A stretch of 64,000 nt of DNA from JAWHQP01 sp032586195 (GCA_032586195.1 JAWHQP010000002.1:124001-188000), one strand, 5' to 3'. Shown: positions 35,548-45,954, counted from the stretch's first letter. The notes: generated by a model not told the origin, from the sequence alone. Numbers and translations: made by a program.

Positions 35548-38235
35548 TTAGAACCGATAGCCCAATCTTAAACCGCCGCTTATCCCTTGACGTTTGCCAA
35601 CCAAACCTTGCATATTTAAGCCAATATTGAAGTTCGCCTTCGGTGTGATGACCACGCCCAGTTCACCTACACCCGAGTTTCCGCGCAATGTCGGGGCGGT
35701 GATGTCTTGTTTAAAGGTGATATTTTTGCCTTTCGCTTTGCCGTCAAATTCTCTTTCAAACGCACCGGCCAAATACCATGTCACATATTGATTGAGAGAA
35801 TGGTTAAATTTCGCTCCCACTCTGGTAATTAACGAGTCTATTGCTTCAAAACGATACTGAGTGGCCAGAATTTCGACGTTGTCCCCGTTCATGCGGGTAT
35901 AGAATGCTTTACCGTATATATCAATATTGGCACTGTTGCTGATTTGCACTATTTTACCGACGCCCAGATTTACGCCGTAGTAGGTTCTGAGGCTGTTGTA
36001 GTCAGGCACATATCCGTCAAAGTCGCTGCTATTATAATCTGCTTTGATACGACCTAAACGGGCCGTTGCATCAAGGTAAAAATGCCGGCTTAAATCCATG
36101 CTGAGCGTTGTACCGACCCCATAGTAGCGGGAATTGCCGCTGCCTGTCACGTCGGCTCCGCCGAAACTGTTAAAACTGTCATAATTGCCGAATCCCAGTT
36201 CAAAGAATGCTCCGGCAATCAGGCGGTCAGTCACTTGCTTGCTTAAACCGGTCACTAAATTAACGCCTTTTATCTTTACATGAGACCCCGATTTTAATTT
36301 TGTATTATTAGCGCTTGCCACGACAAAAGTTCCGAGCTCATCACCTTTCGAGGCGTTTAACATAGCGGATTTGGCCTGCGTGCTTAATAGAGCATTACCG
36401 TTTTGTAACATACCCAGCATACCGATGCCGGTTTCAATCAGATTTTTTTGTTTCGGGTTATAAGATTTGCCTTTTACTGTTGCGACAATTTGATGTTCGT
36501 CAGATTCGAGGGATAATTGATAGGTATTAGAAATACCTTGATTTGCGTTAATAAGCTGTAATGGTGCGCTGATACTGCCTTGTGCATTGTCTAATAGCAC
36601 CACTCGGTTACCGATATACAGGGTTGCGTTATTATCAATTTTGGCTGAGACCTTAGTTTGACTAAGATCGGTGTCGGCGGAACCGGTCAAAGTCAAAATG
36701 GTGTTTCCGTCCGCGATATCGTGAGGTATGAAGAAATTGATATATTCAAAGTTGGCAAGATTTCCCACTCTTGCGGTTTTGGCATAGACGTTTAAGCTAT
36801 TGCCGCTGAAATAGTCGTCTGTGCTGTTGCCATAACCGCCGGCGAGATCGCCGCCGATAGACACGTTATTATATAAATTCACCACGTTATTGACGGTGTC
36901 TCCGACATACCCTTCATTGTAGCCGGCATACACATCGCCGCTAATGTCGGTATCCTCAAGAGTTATCTGATTATTATTGGCACTCGGCGAACTATAAGCA
37001 TAGCCGATATAACCACCATAGACATTGCCCGTCACATTTGCTTCGACAATGCGGATCTTGTTTTCATTCGCCGCGCCTGAACCTGATTTGCCGCCATAAA
37101 CAGTTCTTACATTGGCACGATTCACCCCGTCTGTTTGCACATTCACAATATTGCCATTAGCGCTGCCGCTTGAAGTGCTGCCACCATAAACTTGCAAGGC
37201 GTCTGATCCGATAATCGTTACTTCATTTTGATTGGCATGGGTATCCGCACTGCCCATCACGCTGCTGCCGCTCGCGCCGCCGAATACATTGGTTGCAATG
37301 GAGGATTTGCCGTTGCCGTCGGAAGTAATGGTTACTTTATTTAAATCTGCGCTGCCACGGTCCGCTTTGCCGCCGTAAACGCCCGCGTCGGTTTCGTAGC
37401 TGTCCTCAATATCTGATCCTGAAATAACGACTTCATTTTGTAATACATTACCTTTGCCGTTCACGCTCTTACCGCCGTACACACCGCGAGATAAAGATTT
37501 GGAGATACCAGCGGCGCTGATGGTCACTTTGTTTCCGCTGATTGTGCCGGCCTGAGATTCGCCACCATATACCCAATAAGCTTTGGAACCGATAATATTA
37601 ATTGTATTACCACTCACTTGTTCATTGCTAAACCAGGCTCGCCCCCCATGGACGATACGGATGTCCGAATTCTGGCTGATATTGACTTTATTATTGGTGG
37701 CCGAACCTATGCGACTGCTCCCACCGTAGATATGGTCAAGGGTGGAATTAAATACCGTGACACTATTATTATTTGCGACACCGCTATAAGAATGACCGCC
37801 GCGCACATCCATATCAAAGCCCTCGGTGATGTTAATCAGGCTGACATTGTTTTGCTCCACCGTGCCTGTTTGCGAACCTGCGCCAAATACCAACACAGGG
37901 CTTGCCAATACGTCCGCGGCATTAATATTTTGCACAGTGAGGTCATATCCGGTGAGTTTTTTGTTGTCACCAATGTTGTTATCGCTAATCGCTCCAATAA
38001 TATTGGCATTAATATTATTGTCGGTAATAACCTGTTCCGTGAGCGTAATCAGTTTATTTTCCGAATCTAAATAATAATATTTTTTATTAAATGAGCCATT
38101 TTCTATTTTTGAATTGACCGATTGCCACCGGCTATTTAAATTTGAACTACCGTCGATGGCAAAGGCCGTGTTTGAACATAACAATGAAATGAACATCGCA
38201 ATGGAAGTCTTGTGGAATTGATGTAAATAATGCAT
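35548..38235 (-). CDS. Autotransporter (type Va) with glycine-rich repeat passenger
   Basis: Surface or secreted protein of 895 residues. A signal peptide ends near residue 26 (NTAFA). The passenger (about 27-600) contains about 13 repeats of 25-34 residues built on VYGGxSxxGxAxxNxVxI, likely rungs of a beta-helix. The last 285 residues form the translocator beta-barrel, ending in GYRF with the outer-membrane terminal Phe. An AAGGGA ribosome site precedes the ATG. No protease triad or RGD is evident; adhesion is a guess. The gene stands alone. Confidence 0.88.
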   Translation of the reverse strand: MHYLHQFHKTSIAMFISLLCSNTAFAIDGSSNLNSRWQSVNSKIENGSFNKKYYYLDSENKLITLTEQVITDNNINANIIGAISDNNIGDNKKLTGYDLTVQNINAADVLASPVLVFGAGSQTGTVEQNNVSLINITEGFDMDVRGGHSYSGVANNNSVTVFNSTLDHIYGGSSRIGSATNNKVNISQNSDIRIVHGGRAWFSNEQVSGNTINIIGSKAYWVYGGESQAGTISGNKVTISAAGISKSLSRGVYGGKSVNGKGNVLQNEVVISGSDIEDSYETDAGVYGGKADRGSADLNKVTITSDGNGKSSIATNVFGGASGSSVMGSADTHANQNEVTIIGSDALQVYGGSTSSGSANGNIVNVQTDGVNRANVRTVYGGKSGSGAANENKIRIVEANVTGNVYGGYIGYAYSSPSANNNQITLEDTDISGDVYAGYNEGYVGDTVNNVVNLYNNVSIGGDLAGGYGNSTDDYFSGNSLNVYAKTARVGNLANFEYINFFIPHDIADGNTILTLTGSADTDLSQTKVSAKIDNNATLYIGNRVVLLDNAQGSISAPLQLINANQGISNTYQLSLESDEHQIVATVKGKSYNPKQKNLIETGIGMLGMLQNGNALLSTQAKSAMLNASKGDELGTFVVASANNTKLKSGSHVKIKGVNLVTGLSKQVTDRLIAGAFFELGFGNYDSFNSFGGADVTGSGNSRYYGVGTTLSMDLSRHFYLDATARLGRIKADYNSSDFDGYVPDYNSLRTYYGVNLGVGKIVQISNSANIDIYGKAFYTRMNGDNVEILATQYRFEAIDSLITRVGAKFNHSLNQYVTWYLAGAFEREFDGKAKGKNITFKQDITAPTLRGNSGVGELGVVITPKANFNIGLNMQGLVGKRQGISGGLRLGYRF
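36796..37893 (-). repeat. About 13 tandem degenerate passenger repeats
   Basis: Residues 115-480 of the autotransporter repeat an element with a Val-Tyr-Gly-Gly core near residues 115, 144, 169, 195, 222, 252, 286, 317, 349, 379, 405, 435 and 464. Spacing is 25-34 residues, and each core is followed by Gly-x-Ala/Asn-x-Asn and a beta-strand-like segment. The copies are diverged, so the array is old. Confidence 0.8.
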
Positions 38236-38320
38236 ATGTAAATCCCTTATTCAGCTGAAATAATAAGTCCCTTAGAGCAATTAAATTCACTTTACTACAT
38301 ACATCAATCGCTCCCGAATC

Positions 38321-38326
38321 ATTATA
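38321..38326 (-). promoter_or_regulatory. Possible -10 of the autotransporter gene
   Basis: The minus strand reads TATAAT here, 86 bases before the start codon. I see no matching -35. The 38236-38542 gap holds this and the hrpA promoter and nothing else I can recognise. Confidence 0.35.
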
Positions 38327-38501
38327 TAAAATAATATATAGTGATAGAGAAACATACTAATACAGCTAAAGAATAAGTTACAAATGAAAAAAGAATTCTT
38401 GGTTAAAATTACCAAATATTGAGTATAAAAAGGGAAGGTGAGTTACACCCTAGCCAACGGATTAAGATACGGATTTTTATAGCTGAACATTGCTTCAATT
38501 A

Positions 38502-38510
38502 TGCTAAAAT
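38502..38510 (+). promoter_or_regulatory. hrpA promoter, extended -10
   Basis: TGCTAAAAT is a TGn plus TAAAAT extended -10. It overlaps the upstream in-frame ATG at 38501, which therefore cannot be the translation start. Confidence 0.55.
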
Positions 38511-38542
38511 ACCGCCCGATTCAGCATTACTCCAAGAAATTT

Positions 38543-41500
38543 ATGAAAAAACAAAATTCCGTTAAAAAAACGCCCTTGTCTGTGGAGCAGCAGGCCCTCG
38601 TCGCTCAACTTTCCGAAATGATGAATGTGGATTATCGCCGCCTGTTCAGCCGTATTCGCGGCCTGACGAATGTGAAAAACGAGCAGACCCGTCAAACGGT
38701 GATGACAGAGATCGAACAGGACATTGTGCGGGCGAAAGAACGGTTATTACGTCGGCAGACGCTAATACCGGCGATCACTTATCCTGATCTGCCCGTTTCC
38801 GCCCGACGTGAAGAGATTTTAAGAGCCATTGCGGCAAACCAAGTGGTGGTGATTGCAGGGGAAACCGGTTCGGGCAAAACCACGCAGCTGCCGAAAATGT
38901 GTCTGGAGCTGGGGCTGGGCCAAAAGGGGATGATCGGTCATACCCAGCCACGCCGTATCGCGGCCCGCTCGGTGGCGACGCGGATTGCGGAAGAATTGCA
39001 AACGGAACTCGGCGGCATTGTGGGCTATAAGGTACGTTTTAACGATCAGGTAAGCGAAGACACTCAAATCAAGCTGATGACAGACGGTATTCTGCTGGCG
39101 GAAATTCAGAGCGATCGCTTTTTAAATCAATATGATACGCTGATTATTGACGAAGCTCACGAGCGCAGTTTGAATAACGATTTTATTTTGGGTTATCTCA
39201 AACAGTTATTGCCGCGTCGTCCTGATCTAAAAGTGATCATCACTTCGGCAACCATTGATGTGGAACGTTTTTCCAAGCATTTCAACAATGCGCCGATTAT
39301 TGAAGTATCGGGGCGAACTTTTCCGGTGGAAGTACGTTATCGTCCTATTGTGGAGGACGAGGAACAGGATCAGCTGCAAGGCATTTTGAACGCGGTGGAC
39401 GAACTACAAGCGGAAGGTCGCGGCGATATTTTGATATTCCTGAACGGTGAGCGGGAAATTCGGGATACCGCCGAAGCACTACAGAAACAACAGCTCAGAC
39501 ATACGGAAATCCTGCCGCTGTACGCACGTTTATCCGCTCAGGAACAGAATAAAATTTTTCATCCCGGCGGATTAAATCGCATTGTGCTGGCAACCAATGT
39601 GGCGGAAACCTCCTTGACCGTGCCGGGGATTAAATATGTAATCGACCCCGGTACCGCCCGCATTTCCCGCTACAGCTACCGCACCAAAGTGCAACGGCTG
39701 CCGATTGAACCGATTTCGCAAGCTTCGGCAAACCAGCGCAAAGGCCGTTGCGGCCGTGTATCGGCGGGGATTTGTATTCGTTTGTATTCGGAGGAGGATT
39801 TTAATAATCGCCCTGCATTTACCGATCCTGAAATTCTGCGTACCAATTTGGCCTCGGTTATTCTGCAAATGACCGCGTTGGGGCTGGACGATATTGACGC
39901 GTTTCCTTTCGTGGACGCGCCCGACAAACGCCATATTCAGGACGGAATTAAATTGTTGGAAGAATTAGGGGCGTTTGAATATCGCGAGCGTTCTTCCCGT
40001 CGTCGCGGCGCCCTGCATACACCAAAAAATTCCGAAGATGTTGAACAGGGTACAAGCCGACAACGGGTGTTAACAGAGCAGGGACGCCGGTTGGCTCAGC
40101 TTCCTGTGGATCCTCGTTTGGCAAAAATGCTGCTAAGTGCGGTGTCGTATTCCTGTGTTTTGGAAGTGATGGTGATTGTTGCCGCGTTATCCATTCAGGA
40201 TCCGCGCGAACGCCCGCAGGAAAAACAGCAGGCGGCGGATGAAAAACATCGTCGTTTTGCTGATAAGAAATCGGACTTTCTGGCATTCTTAAACCTGTGG
40301 AATTACCTACAGGAGCAGCAAAAAGCCCTGAGCAAGAATCAGTTTCGTCGCTTGTGTCAGAAAGAATTTCTGAATTATCTGCGCATCCGTGAATGGCAGG
40401 ATATTTATCATCAGATTCGCCTTAGCGTACGGGAAATGGGGTTGCCGATTAATGCCTCGCCGGCCGAATATCAGCAAATTCACACCGCGCTTTTAAGCGG
40501 CTTGCTCTCTCATATTGGTATGAAAGAGGCAGAAAAACAGCAATATCTCGGGGCACGCAACGCCCATTTCGCGATTTTCCCCAACTCCGTTTTGTTTAAA
40601 AAACAACCTAAATGGGTGATGGCGGTGGAATTGGTGGAAACTTCGAAATTATGGGGGCGCATGGTGGCGGAGATTGAACCGGAATGGATCGAACCGCTGT
40701 GTACGCACCTGAGCAAAACCAGCTATGCGGAACCCCGCTGGTCGAAATCGCGCGGTCAGGTCATTGCCGATGAGAAAGTCAGTCTGTATGGTGTGCCGAT
40801 TGTAGCAAACCGCCCGGTGAATTATGGCGCTATCGATCCGCGGGTGAGCCGTGAAATTTTTATTCAGGCGGCGCTAGTGGAGGGAAACTGGCACACCAAA
40901 CACAAGTTCTTTTTTGCAAATCAAAAGCTTATCCGTGAAGTGGAAGAGCTGGAGCATAAATCCCGCCGCCGCGATATTCTGGTAGATGAGCACACTTTAT
41001 TTGAATTCTATGATGCCCGCGTTGGCGCTGAGGTAGTGTCGCAGAAATATTTTGATGCATGGTGGAAAAAGGCGGAGCGGCAAAATCCCGAGCTGCTTAA
41101 TTTTGAAAAATCTTTCCTGATGAATGAGAACGCCGACAATATCAGTAAGCTGGATTTCCCTAATTTCTGGCAGCAGGGTAATCTGAAATTAAAGCTCAGT
41201 TATCAGTTTGAACCGGGCTCTGACGCGGACGGCGTCACCGTGCATATTCCGTTGTCGTTGCTCAATCAGGTTGAAATGACAGGTTTTGACTGGCAGATCC
41301 CGGGACTTCGCCAAGAGCTGATTGTGGCGTTAATCAAGGCCTTGCCGAAATCCCTGCGTCGTAATTTCGTGCCCGCGCCGAATTATGCCGTGGCGTTTTT
41401 AGGACGAGTGACGGATACCGGCAAGCCGCTGCCGGAAGCCTTGAGTGATGAGCTGCGGCGGATGACCGGCGTGCAAGTTGAACCGGACGAGTGGAAACTC

Positions 41501-42514
41501 GACCAAATAGCACCGCACTTGCGCATGACTTTCCGCGTTATTGACGATAAGGGCAATAAAATTGCCGAAAGTATGAATCTGGATGAACTGAAATTTCAGC
41601 TCAAAGACCGCGTGCAGCAAAGCATTTCCGCCGTGGCGGACGACGGCATTGAGCAGAGCCACATTCATATTTGGAATTTTGACCGCCTGCCGCAATGTTA
41701 CGAACAGAAAAAACCGGGGTTTACGGTCAAGGCGTTTCCCGCCATTGTGGATGAAAAGGATTCCGTCGGCATTAAATTATTTGAAACCGAGCACGAACAG
41801 GCCGCGGCAATGCGGCAGGGATTGCGCCGTTTAGTGCTGCTTAACGTGCCGTCGCCGATTAAATATCTGCACGAAAAACTGCCGAATAAGTCTAAGCTGG
41901 GTCTGTATTTTACCCCTTTCGGCAAGGTGTTGGAGCTGATTGATGACTGCATTGCCTGCGGTGTGGATAAGTTGATTCAGGATTTCGGCGGTTTTGTATG
42001 GAATGAACAGGACTTCGACAAACTGCGGGATTTCGTGCGGGAAAACTTAAATGAAATTACCGTGGATATCGCTCGGCAAGTAGAACAAATTCTGACTGCC
42101 ACCTTTGAAATCAATAAACGTCTGAAGGGCAAAATGGACTTCACCATGGCGTTTGCCCTGTCCGATATAAAAAATCAGCTGGCAGGTTTGATTTACCCGG
42201 GATTTGTTGAAAAAACGGGCTATCACCGCCTGCCTGACGTATTGCGTTATATGTATGCTATCGATAAACGGATCGATAAATTGGCTCAGGATATTAACCG
42301 CGATCGGGCGGCGATGTTGCGGGTGGAAGAAGTAACCAAAGCGTATCATCAGCTGTTAGCCAAACTGCCGAAATCCAAACCGCATTCCGATGAGGTGAAG
42401 GAAATTCCTTATATGATCGAGGAATTGCGCGTCAGCCTGTTTGCCCAGCAGCTCGGCACCAGATACCCGATTTCTGATAAACGGGTGATGAACGCAATTA
42501 AGGCGATCGGCTAG
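38543..42514 (+). CDS. hrpA: ATP-dependent RNA helicase HrpA
   Basis: DEAH-box helicase implicated in mRNA processing and translation quality control. The 1323-residue product has Walker A GETGSGKTTQ (about residue 95), DEAH (IIDEAHERSLN), SAT, then motifs V and VI (QRKGRCGR). Helicase-associated and OB-fold domains and the long HrpA-specific C-terminal region follow. Family length is about 1300. The start at 38543 (MKKQNSV) is chosen because the earlier ATG overlaps the promoter. Confidence 0.95.
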   Translation: MKKQNSVKKTPLSVEQQALVAQLSEMMNVDYRRLFSRIRGLTNVKNEQTRQTVMTEIEQDIVRAKERLLRRQTLIPAITYPDLPVSARREEILRAIAANQVVVIAGETGSGKTTQLPKMCLELGLGQKGMIGHTQPRRIAARSVATRIAEELQTELGGIVGYKVRFNDQVSEDTQIKLMTDGILLAEIQSDRFLNQYDTLIIDEAHERSLNNDFILGYLKQLLPRRPDLKVIITSATIDVERFSKHFNNAPIIEVSGRTFPVEVRYRPIVEDEEQDQLQGILNAVDELQAEGRGDILIFLNGEREIRDTAEALQKQQLRHTEILPLYARLSAQEQNKIFHPGGLNRIVLATNVAETSLTVPGIKYVIDPGTARISRYSYRTKVQRLPIEPISQASANQRKGRCGRVSAGICIRLYSEEDFNNRPAFTDPEILRTNLASVILQMTALGLDDIDAFPFVDAPDKRHIQDGIKLLEELGAFEYRERSSRRRGALHTPKNSEDVEQGTSRQRVLTEQGRRLAQLPVDPRLAKMLLSAVSYSCVLEVMVIVAALSIQDPRERPQEKQQAADEKHRRFADKKSDFLAFLNLWNYLQEQQKALSKNQFRRLCQKEFLNYLRIREWQDIYHQIRLSVREMGLPINASPAEYQQIHTALLSGLLSHIGMKEAEKQQYLGARNAHFAIFPNSVLFKKQPKWVMAVELVETSKLWGRMVAEIEPEWIEPLCTHLSKTSYAEPRWSKSRGQVIADEKVSLYGVPIVANRPVNYGAIDPRVSREIFIQAALVEGNWHTKHKFFFANQKLIREVEELEHKSRRRDILVDEHTLFEFYDARVGAEVVSQKYFDAWWKKAERQNPELLNFEKSFLMNENADNISKLDFPNFWQQGNLKLKLSYQFEPGSDADGVTVHIPLSLLNQVEMTGFDWQIPGLRQELIVALIKALPKSLRRNFVPAPNYAVAFLGRVTDTGKPLPEALSDELRRMTGVQVEPDEWKLDQIAPHLRMTFRVIDDKGNKIAESMNLDELKFQLKDRVQQSISAVADDGIEQSHIHIWNFDRLPQCYEQKKPGFTVKAFPAIVDEKDSVGIKLFETEHEQAAAMRQGLRRLVLLNVPSPIKYLHEKLPNKSKLGLYFTPFGKVLELIDDCIACGVDKLIQDFGGFVWNEQDFDKLRDFVRENLNEITVDIARQVEQILTATFEINKRLKGKMDFTMAFALSDIKNQLAGLIYPGFVEKTGYHRLPDVLRYMYAIDKRIDKLAQDINRDRAAMLRVEEVTKAYHQLLAKLPKSKPHSDEVKEIPYMIEELRVSLFAQQLGTRYPISDKRVMNAIKAIG

Positions 42515-42556
42515 GGCAATGAAAGTGCGGTGCCGACAAAAGCTTTAGCTTTTGAA

Positions 42557-42573
42557 CGTTGGCTTTGCCAACG
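42557..42573. repeat. Short hairpin CGTTGGC-TTT-GCCAACG after hrpA
   Basis: A perfect 7-bp stem with a 3-base loop lies 43 bases past hrpA, after an uptake signal (42521). No T run follows. It could be a weak terminator or RNA stabiliser. Confidence 0.4.
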
Positions 42574-42662
42574 GTGCCGAAGGCATAGCAACTTTTATGT
42601 AAAGTTGCGTATAAATTTTGATTTTTGAACCTGACGGGCGAGGCTGCCACCGGATTAACGAG

Positions 42663-43925
42663 ATGACTTTTCAAGTAAACGACATGGATATTGAACAACT
42701 TAATCAACAGCTTGCCGAGCTGGCGAAGCAAACCCGCCGGGCTATTGATAGCAATGATTTTTCCTTAGCCAAACAAACGATTCTGAACGTGTTGAAAATG
42801 GTACCGAATCATGATATCGCGTTGGCGGATTTGGCTTTTGTCGAGTCAAAACTGGGCAATAAAGAGGCGGCGATGACGGCGGCGGAACAAGCGTTACAAT
42901 ACAGCCGCAAGCCGATTGACCCTTATATTTATGATACGCTGGTATCTCGGGCAAATGATCTTAATCGCCGTGAGGAAGCCTTTTATTACGCGAAGCTGGC
43001 GATTAAAACCAAGTTAGAGCAGGTTAAAGATAAACCTTATTATCCTTTGCCGGCCCGGGCCGCGCCGGGGTTAAGCACCGACCCGGCACAGAATATCATC
43101 AGCTATTCGGTGTTTGGTGCGCAACCGCGTTATTGTGAAGTGGCGGTGCTGAACGCCAAACTGGCAAAGTTAATTTATCCGCAATGGACTTGCCGGTTTT
43201 ATGTGGATCAATCCGTGCCGGAAAATGTGGTTGAACGTTTGCGCCTGAATAACGCCGAAGTGGTATATGTTAATGAAGAACAGCAAAAGATTTCCGGGTT
43301 ATTCTGGCGGTTCTTTGTGATGGACGACCCGCGGGTGCGATGTTTTATGGTGCGGGATGCGGATTCCCTGCTTTCGTTTAAAGAGCAGGCGGCTGTGAAC
43401 GAATGGCTTGCTTCAGGCAAATATTTTCACGTCATGCGTGATGGTGTCGGTGAGAGCGAACTTATTTTAGCCGGAATGTGGGGCGGTTATACGGGAGTGT
43501 TCCCTAATATGCAACAGATTATCCGGCGCCATTATGCACAGATTCAAGTATTTAATAAAACGATTGACCAATATTTCCTGCGGGAATTGTGGCCGACGAT
43601 TAGTCGGAGCCTGTGTTTGCACGAAAGCGTTCAACTGCAAAAAGGCAGCCTGCCTTTTCCGGATTATGAATTGTCCGATATTGAAAAAATCCCCTATTTT
43701 CATATCGGCATGGTGGATGCTCATCTGCTGCATACCCGCATTGATGTGGAGGACCCGAGCGCTGAGCGGATTCACTGGTTCTTACAGGATGAGCATAATA
43801 ATACGGTTTGCCACTACATTGCGGCCGTACCTGAATCAAGAGTGGTAACCCTTTATCTGCCGTACTTTTACAGCAAGCGTATTCAACGTCAGGAATGGAC
43901 GATAAAATATCATAAAGCGGAATAA
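42663..43925 (+). CDS. TPR protein with glycosyltransferase-like domain
   Basis: I do not recognise a named gene. The 420-residue product has two or three TPR-like helical repeats in its first 110 residues (NDFSLAKQTILNVLKMVPNHDIALADL; NKEAAMTAAEQAL). A domain resembling GT-A glycosyltransferases follows, with the acidic motif MVRDADSLLS near residue 235, FWRFFVMDD before it and MRDGVGESELILAGMWGG after. No signal peptide or membrane segment is seen, so it is probably cytoplasmic and may modify surface glycans; that is inference. ATG at 42684 is an alternative start; ribosome sites are weak for both. Confidence 0.7.
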   Translation: MTFQVNDMDIEQLNQQLAELAKQTRRAIDSNDFSLAKQTILNVLKMVPNHDIALADLAFVESKLGNKEAAMTAAEQALQYSRKPIDPYIYDTLVSRANDLNRREEAFYYAKLAIKTKLEQVKDKPYYPLPARAAPGLSTDPAQNIISYSVFGAQPRYCEVAVLNAKLAKLIYPQWTCRFYVDQSVPENVVERLRLNNAEVVYVNEEQQKISGLFWRFFVMDDPRVRCFMVRDADSLLSFKEQAAVNEWLASGKYFHVMRDGVGESELILAGMWGGYTGVFPNMQQIIRRHYAQIQVFNKTIDQYFLRELWPTISRSLCLHESVQLQKGSLPFPDYELSDIEKIPYFHIGMVDAHLLHTRIDVEDPSAERIHWFLQDEHNNTVCHYIAAVPESRVVTLYLPYFYSKRIQRQEWTIKYHKAE

Positions 43926-43956
43926 TTCACCGTGAGTAAGACAGATCGCAAAATGA

Positions 43957-44004
43957 CAAAGTGCGGTGCTGAAAAGCTGAATTTTTTGTAATTACCGCAC
44001 TTTG
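43957..44004. terminator. Inverted uptake signals between convergent genes
   Basis: AAAGTGCGGT (43958) and ACCGCACTTT (43994) can pair across a 26-base loop containing TTTTTT. The pair lies between the ends of the TPR/glycosyltransferase gene and the DASS transporter gene and can serve both. Confidence 0.6.
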
Positions 44005-44014
44005 AGGGATCGGA

Positions 44015-45385
44015 TTACAACCAGAAAAAATAGCCAATCGCAGAGATAATAAAGATACAGGTGAGATTAATTTTATAAGAACGCAGCATATCTTTTTGTT
44101 TCACCATGCCCGTACTGAACACAATGGCGTTTGGCGGCGTACCCACCGGCATCATAAAGGCACAGGAAGCGCCGAGACCGATAATCAGGGCAAAACCCAA
44201 CGGCTGAATATTTAAGGATTCCGCGATGGAAATAAAGATTGGCACGAGTAACGCCGCGCTTGCCGTATTGGAGGTAAACTCGGTCAGTAACACGATAGAA
44301 GCGGCGATGATCAGGCAAATGATGTAGTAATGTTTGCCTTCGATTAACGCCACAATGCCTTCCGCCATAATGCGGCTGGCTCCGGTATGGGTCAGCACGG
44401 CACTCAGGGTTAAGCCGCCGCCGAACAGATACAGCACGCCCCATTCGGTATTACTTTGAATCTGATGCCATGTTACCACGCGGGTAATGCACAGCAGCAG
44501 GGCGGCCACTAAGCCGACAATACTGTCAAAGCCGCCGATGGCGGCAGGTAAGCCCAGGGCATCGGAAATAATAGGGTTAAGCTGACCGCCGAATACCCAA
44601 CAGAGAGCGATAAACACGAAGATGATTAGGCTGATAATGCGTTCGCGGTTCATTTCGATTACTTCAAAATCGTAATTGAAACCCTGATTAAAACGAGGGC
44701 GGAAGTTGAGATATAAAATACCGATTACCAACGGAAATAAAATCAACATCGCAGGCGTGCCGTATTTCATCCAGTCTGCAAAGGTGAGGTGCAGCTGGGA
44801 GGCGGCAATCGCGTTCGGCGGGCTGCCGACCAGCGTTCCCATGCCGCCGATACTGGCGCTGTAGGCAATGCCGAGCAATACGAACGTATAGGTATTATGT
44901 TCTTTTCTCCGATCCATATTGCCTAAAATTCCCATGGCGAGCGGAATCATCATGGCTGCGGTCGCGGTGTTGCTCATCCACATGGAGAGAAAACCGGTAA
45001 CAATGAACAGAAATAGCACCGCGGTAAAAAGATTACCTCTGGCTAATGCCATGATTTTGTTGGCAATCAAACGATCGATTTTTTGAATATGCAGTGCCGT
45101 CGCCAGAGCGAATCCGCCGAAGAACAGGAAAATAGTCGGATCGGCAAAAGCAACCAGAGCTTCTTTTGAGGAAACCACCCCTAAGCCGATTGCCAATACC
45201 GGCACGAACAGAGCGGTAATCGTCACATTTAACGCTTCCGTAAGCCAAAGCACGGCAACAAAGGCAAGCAGCGCTAACCCCTTGGTCGGCGCGGGCTCAA
45301 AGGGTAAAAACTCTAGTAAAAGAAAGAACAATACGATGTCTGCCAGTAGAATCAAAAGATCCCTCATATGTGCATTTTTTCCCAT
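44015..45385 (-). CDS. DASS-family (SLC13) dicarboxylate/anion:Na+ symporter
   Basis: Inner-membrane transporter for anions such as di- or tricarboxylates or sulfate; the exact substrate is unknown. The product is 456 residues from the chosen ATG, with about eleven hydrophobic segments and the two diagnostic SNT motifs: SNTATAAMMIP in the first half and SNTASAALLVP in the second, each paired with a GSPPNAI/GTPPNAI sodium-site loop. The frame extends to a TTG at 45466. ATGs at 45385 and 45367 are both possible; neither has a strong ribosome site. Confidence 0.87.
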   Translation of the reverse strand: MGKNAHMRDLLILLADIVLFFLLLEFLPFEPAPTKGLALLAFVAVLWLTEALNVTITALFVPVLAIGLGVVSSKEALVAFADPTIFLFFGGFALATALHIQKIDRLIANKIMALARGNLFTAVLFLFIVTGFLSMWMSNTATAAMMIPLAMGILGNMDRRKEHNTYTFVLLGIAYSASIGGMGTLVGSPPNAIAASQLHLTFADWMKYGTPAMLILFPLVIGILYLNFRPRFNQGFNYDFEVIEMNRERIISLIIFVFIALCWVFGGQLNPIISDALGLPAAIGGFDSIVGLVAALLLCITRVVTWHQIQSNTEWGVLYLFGGGLTLSAVLTHTGASRIMAEGIVALIEGKHYYIICLIIAASIVLLTEFTSNTASAALLVPIFISIAESLNIQPLGFALIIGLGASCAFMMPVGTPPNAIVFSTGMVKQKDMLRSYKINLTCIFIISAIGYFFWL

Positions 45386-45554
45386 GGAAAACAGTTTCTC
45401 ATCATTATGGTTTAATCGGTTTCTCGTTTCAGCTTGTGGCTGAGACAAACAATATTGTGTTTGCAACTAATAATAGATCAAAACTAAGCGAACTACTATA
45501 TATAAATTATTAATGGGTGGTTATTCCTCAATAGATAATAAAGATAAGGTTGAA

Positions 45555-45722
45555 ATGGCTTTGCCCACTAAGGAACGGCGGGAATTAGATTCAAAAATAA
45601 CCATAAGTAAACCGTTATATGATAAATATTTGGCCGCACAGTTGGGAAAATATAAATCAGGTAATCTTATAGTTTGAGTGGTAATAGAAGAATATTTAAA
45701 ATATCTGCTGAAGGAAGTTTAA
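45555..45722 (+). pseudogene. Broken small gene with in-frame TGA, unknown family
   Basis: An ATG with an AAGG site opens a 40-codon frame (MALPTKERRELDSKITISK...) that stops at TGA (45675-45677). It then runs on in the same frame for 14 more codons (VVIEEYLKYLLKEV) to TAA, as if a 55-residue gene had gained a stop. Further fragments downstream (45776-45896) also read as coding only with a frameshift. The surroundings (45386-46053) are AT-rich and hold nothing else I can name. The size would fit a decayed toxin-antitoxin or phage accessory gene, but no family is recognised. Confidence 0.45.
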
Positions 45723-45954
45723 GCGCTTCGGTAGTAGAAGGTCATGCAATTTTTTAAAGAGTAGAACGATGAAAAATATATTTAATAAATATTTATACTA
45801 AGAAAAAGATAGAGACAGAAACGATTATAGTTAATGAAAACAATGAAAAAGTGTTTTTGATGAAATTGGCAATAACGCTTTTACATTAATAATGCGATTC
45901 TAGATGAGTGAGAAATAATGTTGAGCGTTTAAATTATCGGCTGGTAGTGAAGTC

